Source: an uncultured bacterium (lineage in GTDB: Bacteria > Bacillota > Clostridia > Lachnospirales > Lachnospiraceae). Taken from it: a stretch of 64,000 bases of DNA. The stretch is from contig CAMXIF010000008.1 of assembly GCA_947243845.1 (NCBI GenBank), positions 1 through 64,000 of the forward strand, given 5' to 3'. Under the pieces are notes generated by a model. It saw nothing but the letters and a program-made list of their open reading frames with translations, was not told the origin of the DNA and did no database searches. Position numbers and translations under genes: made by a program. Below, one piece after another: positions 61,481 to 64,000 of the stretch (position 1 is the stretch's first letter; each line of letters begins with the position of its first letter).

Positions 61481-61528
61481 GCAACAAGTTACGCTTTTAA
61501 TTATAGCAACTAGTTACCTATATGTCAA
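61481..61528 (-). promoter_or_regulatory. Consensus promoter with MarR operators for marR-flavodoxin
   Basis: On the minus strand TTGACA (61528-61523), 17 bases, TATAAT (61505-61500), a perfect consensus promoter. The spacer holds GTAACTAGTTGC (61506-61517), and a second copy, GTAACTTGTTGC (61481-61492), begins at the expected start point. Two related dyads placed 25 bp apart over the promoter indicate repression by MarR itself. Confidence 0.85.
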
Positions 61529-61690
61529 TCGGAATGATAAAAGTGCATGGGATTCCGTAGTCGGCAACACTATAGAACTGGAGTTGATGCAAAAGAGAAG
61601 CTAGAGACTTTGACTTCACATAATATTTATGAATGTAAACAAATTTATTGGGGATAATTGTAAAAATTAAGAAAAATAAGGAAAAATTGC

Positions 61691-61720
61691 TTGCATTTTT
61701 ATCCAAAAATGGTGTATGAT
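61691..61720 (+). promoter_or_regulatory. Promoter of the secreted repeat protein gene
   Basis: TTGCAT (61691-61696), 18 bases, TATGAT (61715-61720), 60 bases before ATG 61780. The gap 61529-61690 holds no gene and is AT-rich. Confidence 0.6.
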
Positions 61721-61779
61721 AAATTTACATAAATATTTATTATGGTAATGATAATGGAATATGTATTGGAGGAGCTAAA

Positions 61780-62841
61780 ATGAAAAAACATAGAATTGTA
61801 CAATGGTGTATGGCTTTGTGTATGGCTTTGGGGCTGTTAATCCTTCCGGCGGCACGGATGGATGCGCAGGCGGCTGAGGTGATTGCAACGGTGCGCGGAA
61901 CCGTTATGAAGGGAACCACATCTCAGTTGATGTATCTGGATACTTCCAGCGGAAAGATGGAGGTGAAGATTGATGGCAGTACGGACACCAGCGGGTGCAA
62001 GTTTTTACTGCCGGGGAAGGTGATCAGTGTCTCTCTTTCCCATGGCTCCGATGGATATCTCCATGCGGTAAAAATCAGTGCGGATGCACAGGATTCATCG
62101 GTGTCTCTGGATACTTCCAGTGTATCAACGGTGACGGGTACATTGAATGAGAAGACTAAAAATGATATCCTTTGTCTGGATACACAATATGGGCTGATGG
62201 AATTAAAATATGATAGTTCTTTGGATATGAGCGGCTGCACTATCATGGTGCTGGGACAGAACTATACAGTGAAATGCGCGAGAGGGTCTGATGCTTATAT
62301 GCATGCCATCAGTATCAGTGACGCGTCCTCGTCCGGAGGTAGTACTGGCGGCAGTACGACTTCCTATGTGCCAAGCAACAGCAGTTCTTCCAGTTCTGTT
62401 ACGGGTAAAGTTTCCAGTGATACAACACCGGATATCCTGTATCTTTCTACAGATTACGGAGTAATGCAGTTTAAGATTGACAGCGATGCAGATACCAGCA
62501 GAGGCATGGTACATACAAAGGGCAACAAGCTGACCGTGTATTTTTATCATGGTTCCGATGGATATCTCCATGCCACAGGCATTGTGGGTGAAAAGGAAAA
62601 CGCTTCGGATGTGTCGGTGGATTCTTCCAGCACATCTACAGTATCCGGACAGGTCATGAAGAAATCAAACGAGAATATACTTCGTCTGGATACACGGTAC
62701 GGAGAGATGGAACTGAAGATGGACAAGATTCAAAGCGGCAATAGTGGAAAAGCCCTTGTGGAAGATATGTGGGTGAGTGTGACGTGTGCGAGAGGTTCCG
62801 ATGCCTACATGCATGCACTCAGTATCAGCACTCTCAGATAG
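61780..62841 (+). CDS. Secreted protein of four modules in A-B-A-B order, family unknown
   Basis: 353 residues. Signal peptide (residues 1-32, cut near AQA-AEV). Four homologous modules of about 65 residues lie at 36-101, 116-181, 206-270 and 286-351. Each has V-x-G-x-V/L near its start, L-x-T-x-Y/S-G-x-M-E/Q-x-K-x-D in the middle and GSD-x-Y-x-HA near the end. Modules 1 and 3 end HGSDGYLHA, modules 2 and 4 end ARGSDAYMHA, so an A-B pair was duplicated. Ser-rich linkers join them. The short beta-rich modules recall OB folds but I cannot name the family. GGAGGAG precedes the ATG. Confidence 0.8.
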   Translation: MKKHRIVQWCMALCMALGLLILPAARMDAQAAEVIATVRGTVMKGTTSQLMYLDTSSGKMEVKIDGSTDTSGCKFLLPGKVISVSLSHGSDGYLHAVKISADAQDSSVSLDTSSVSTVTGTLNEKTKNDILCLDTQYGLMELKYDSSLDMSGCTIMVLGQNYTVKCARGSDAYMHAISISDASSSGGSTGGSTTSYVPSNSSSSSSVTGKVSSDTTPDILYLSTDYGVMQFKIDSDADTSRGMVHTKGNKLTVYFYHGSDGYLHATGIVGEKENASDVSVDSSSTSTVSGQVMKKSNENILRLDTRYGEMELKMDKIQSGNSGKALVEDMWVSVTCARGSDAYMHALSISTLR

Positions 62842-62844
62842 TGC

Positions 62845-62868
62845 GGCGGACAGTGTCTGTTCTGCCAT
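62845..62868 (+). repeat. Hairpin after the secreted repeat protein gene
   Basis: GGCGGACAG and CTGTTCTGCC form an imperfect stem around TGT. There is no T-run, so termination here is doubtful; the hairpin at 62920 may do it instead. Confidence 0.4.
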
Positions 62869-62894
62869 TTCCATACAAAGTAAACTTTCTGTAA

Positions 62895-64000
<1,106 letters not shown>

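Overview
The window looks like chromosomal DNA of a Gram-positive anaerobe of the class Clostridia, most likely a Lachnospiraceae gut commensal. The pointers are strong AGGAGG-type ribosome sites, consensus vegetative promoters, intrinsic terminators with U-tracts, GguAB/ChvE-type and MalEFG-type sugar transporters, ECF vitamin uptake genes, a MecA adaptor, a BlaI/M56 pair, a DUF6033-like gene and several small membrane proteins typical of that family. This placement is inference from gene content; there is no rRNA and no tRNA in the window.

Layout. 1-0.3 kb: 5' part of an IS30-type transposase cut by the window edge. 0.4-4.6 kb: chemoreceptor translationally coupled to an FMN-binding lipoprotein, then an NhaC-type antiporter. 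4.6-8.3 kb: bioY-bioB-bioD-bioA behind a probable BirA operator. 8.4-11.3 kb: membrane GGDEF protein and a MATE exporter. 11.5-13.5 kb: two small genes, then (minus strand) a cobalamin riboswitch with terminator controlling a DUF4430-like membrane protein and an ECF S component. 13.6-16.7 kb: second MATE exporter behind a 19-bp-spacer MerR-type promoter, a CmpB-like membrane protein and a small membrane protein without a normal start codon. 16.8-22.3 kb: sugar ABC importer (binding protein, double ATPase, permease) and an AraR-type GntR/LacI hybrid regulator. 22.3-25.2 kb: AraC regulator, MFS carrier and DUF1349 protein. 25.5-32.8 kb: Lhr-type helicase, YbaK deacylase, PepT, a PanE-like reductase and a half-size EamA transporter. 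32.8-36.1 kb: coiled-coil protein, serine hydrolase, DUF6033 protein and a small basic protein.

36.3-42.4 kb is a sucrose/fructan locus: a LacI repressor divergent from a binding protein, two permeases and a GH32 glycosidase. The two divergent genes carry mirrored, homologous 5' leaders of about 100 bp. 42.4-45.6 kb: BlaI repressor and a BlaR1-like M56 protease whose C-terminus is an M23 peptidase instead of a penicillin sensor. 45.7-52.7 kb: MecA, DEAD-box helicase with RGG tail, YgjP-type metalloprotein, a TPR protein with 27-bp tandem repeats, gpmI, and an XRE-methyltransferase fusion.

52.9-60.4 kb is a six-gene operon: YtrA-type GntR regulator, ABC ATPase, ABC-2 permease, MacB-type ATPase, a secreted CARDB-like protein with a Met/Asp-rich juxtamembrane segment, and a MacB-type permease. 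60.4-61.5 kb: flavodoxin and its MarR regulator, with an operator filling the promoter spacer. 61.8-62.8 kb: a secreted protein of four modules in an A-B-A-B pattern that I do not recognise. The window ends inside enolase, whose ribosome site lies in a 14-bp hairpin that also resembles a terminator.

The most unusual points are the mirrored leaders at 37.3-37.7 kb, the enolase leader hairpin, the A-B-A-B secreted protein, the M56-M23 fusion, the two-exporter operon with its Met/Asp-rich partner, and two small genes lacking standard start codons.
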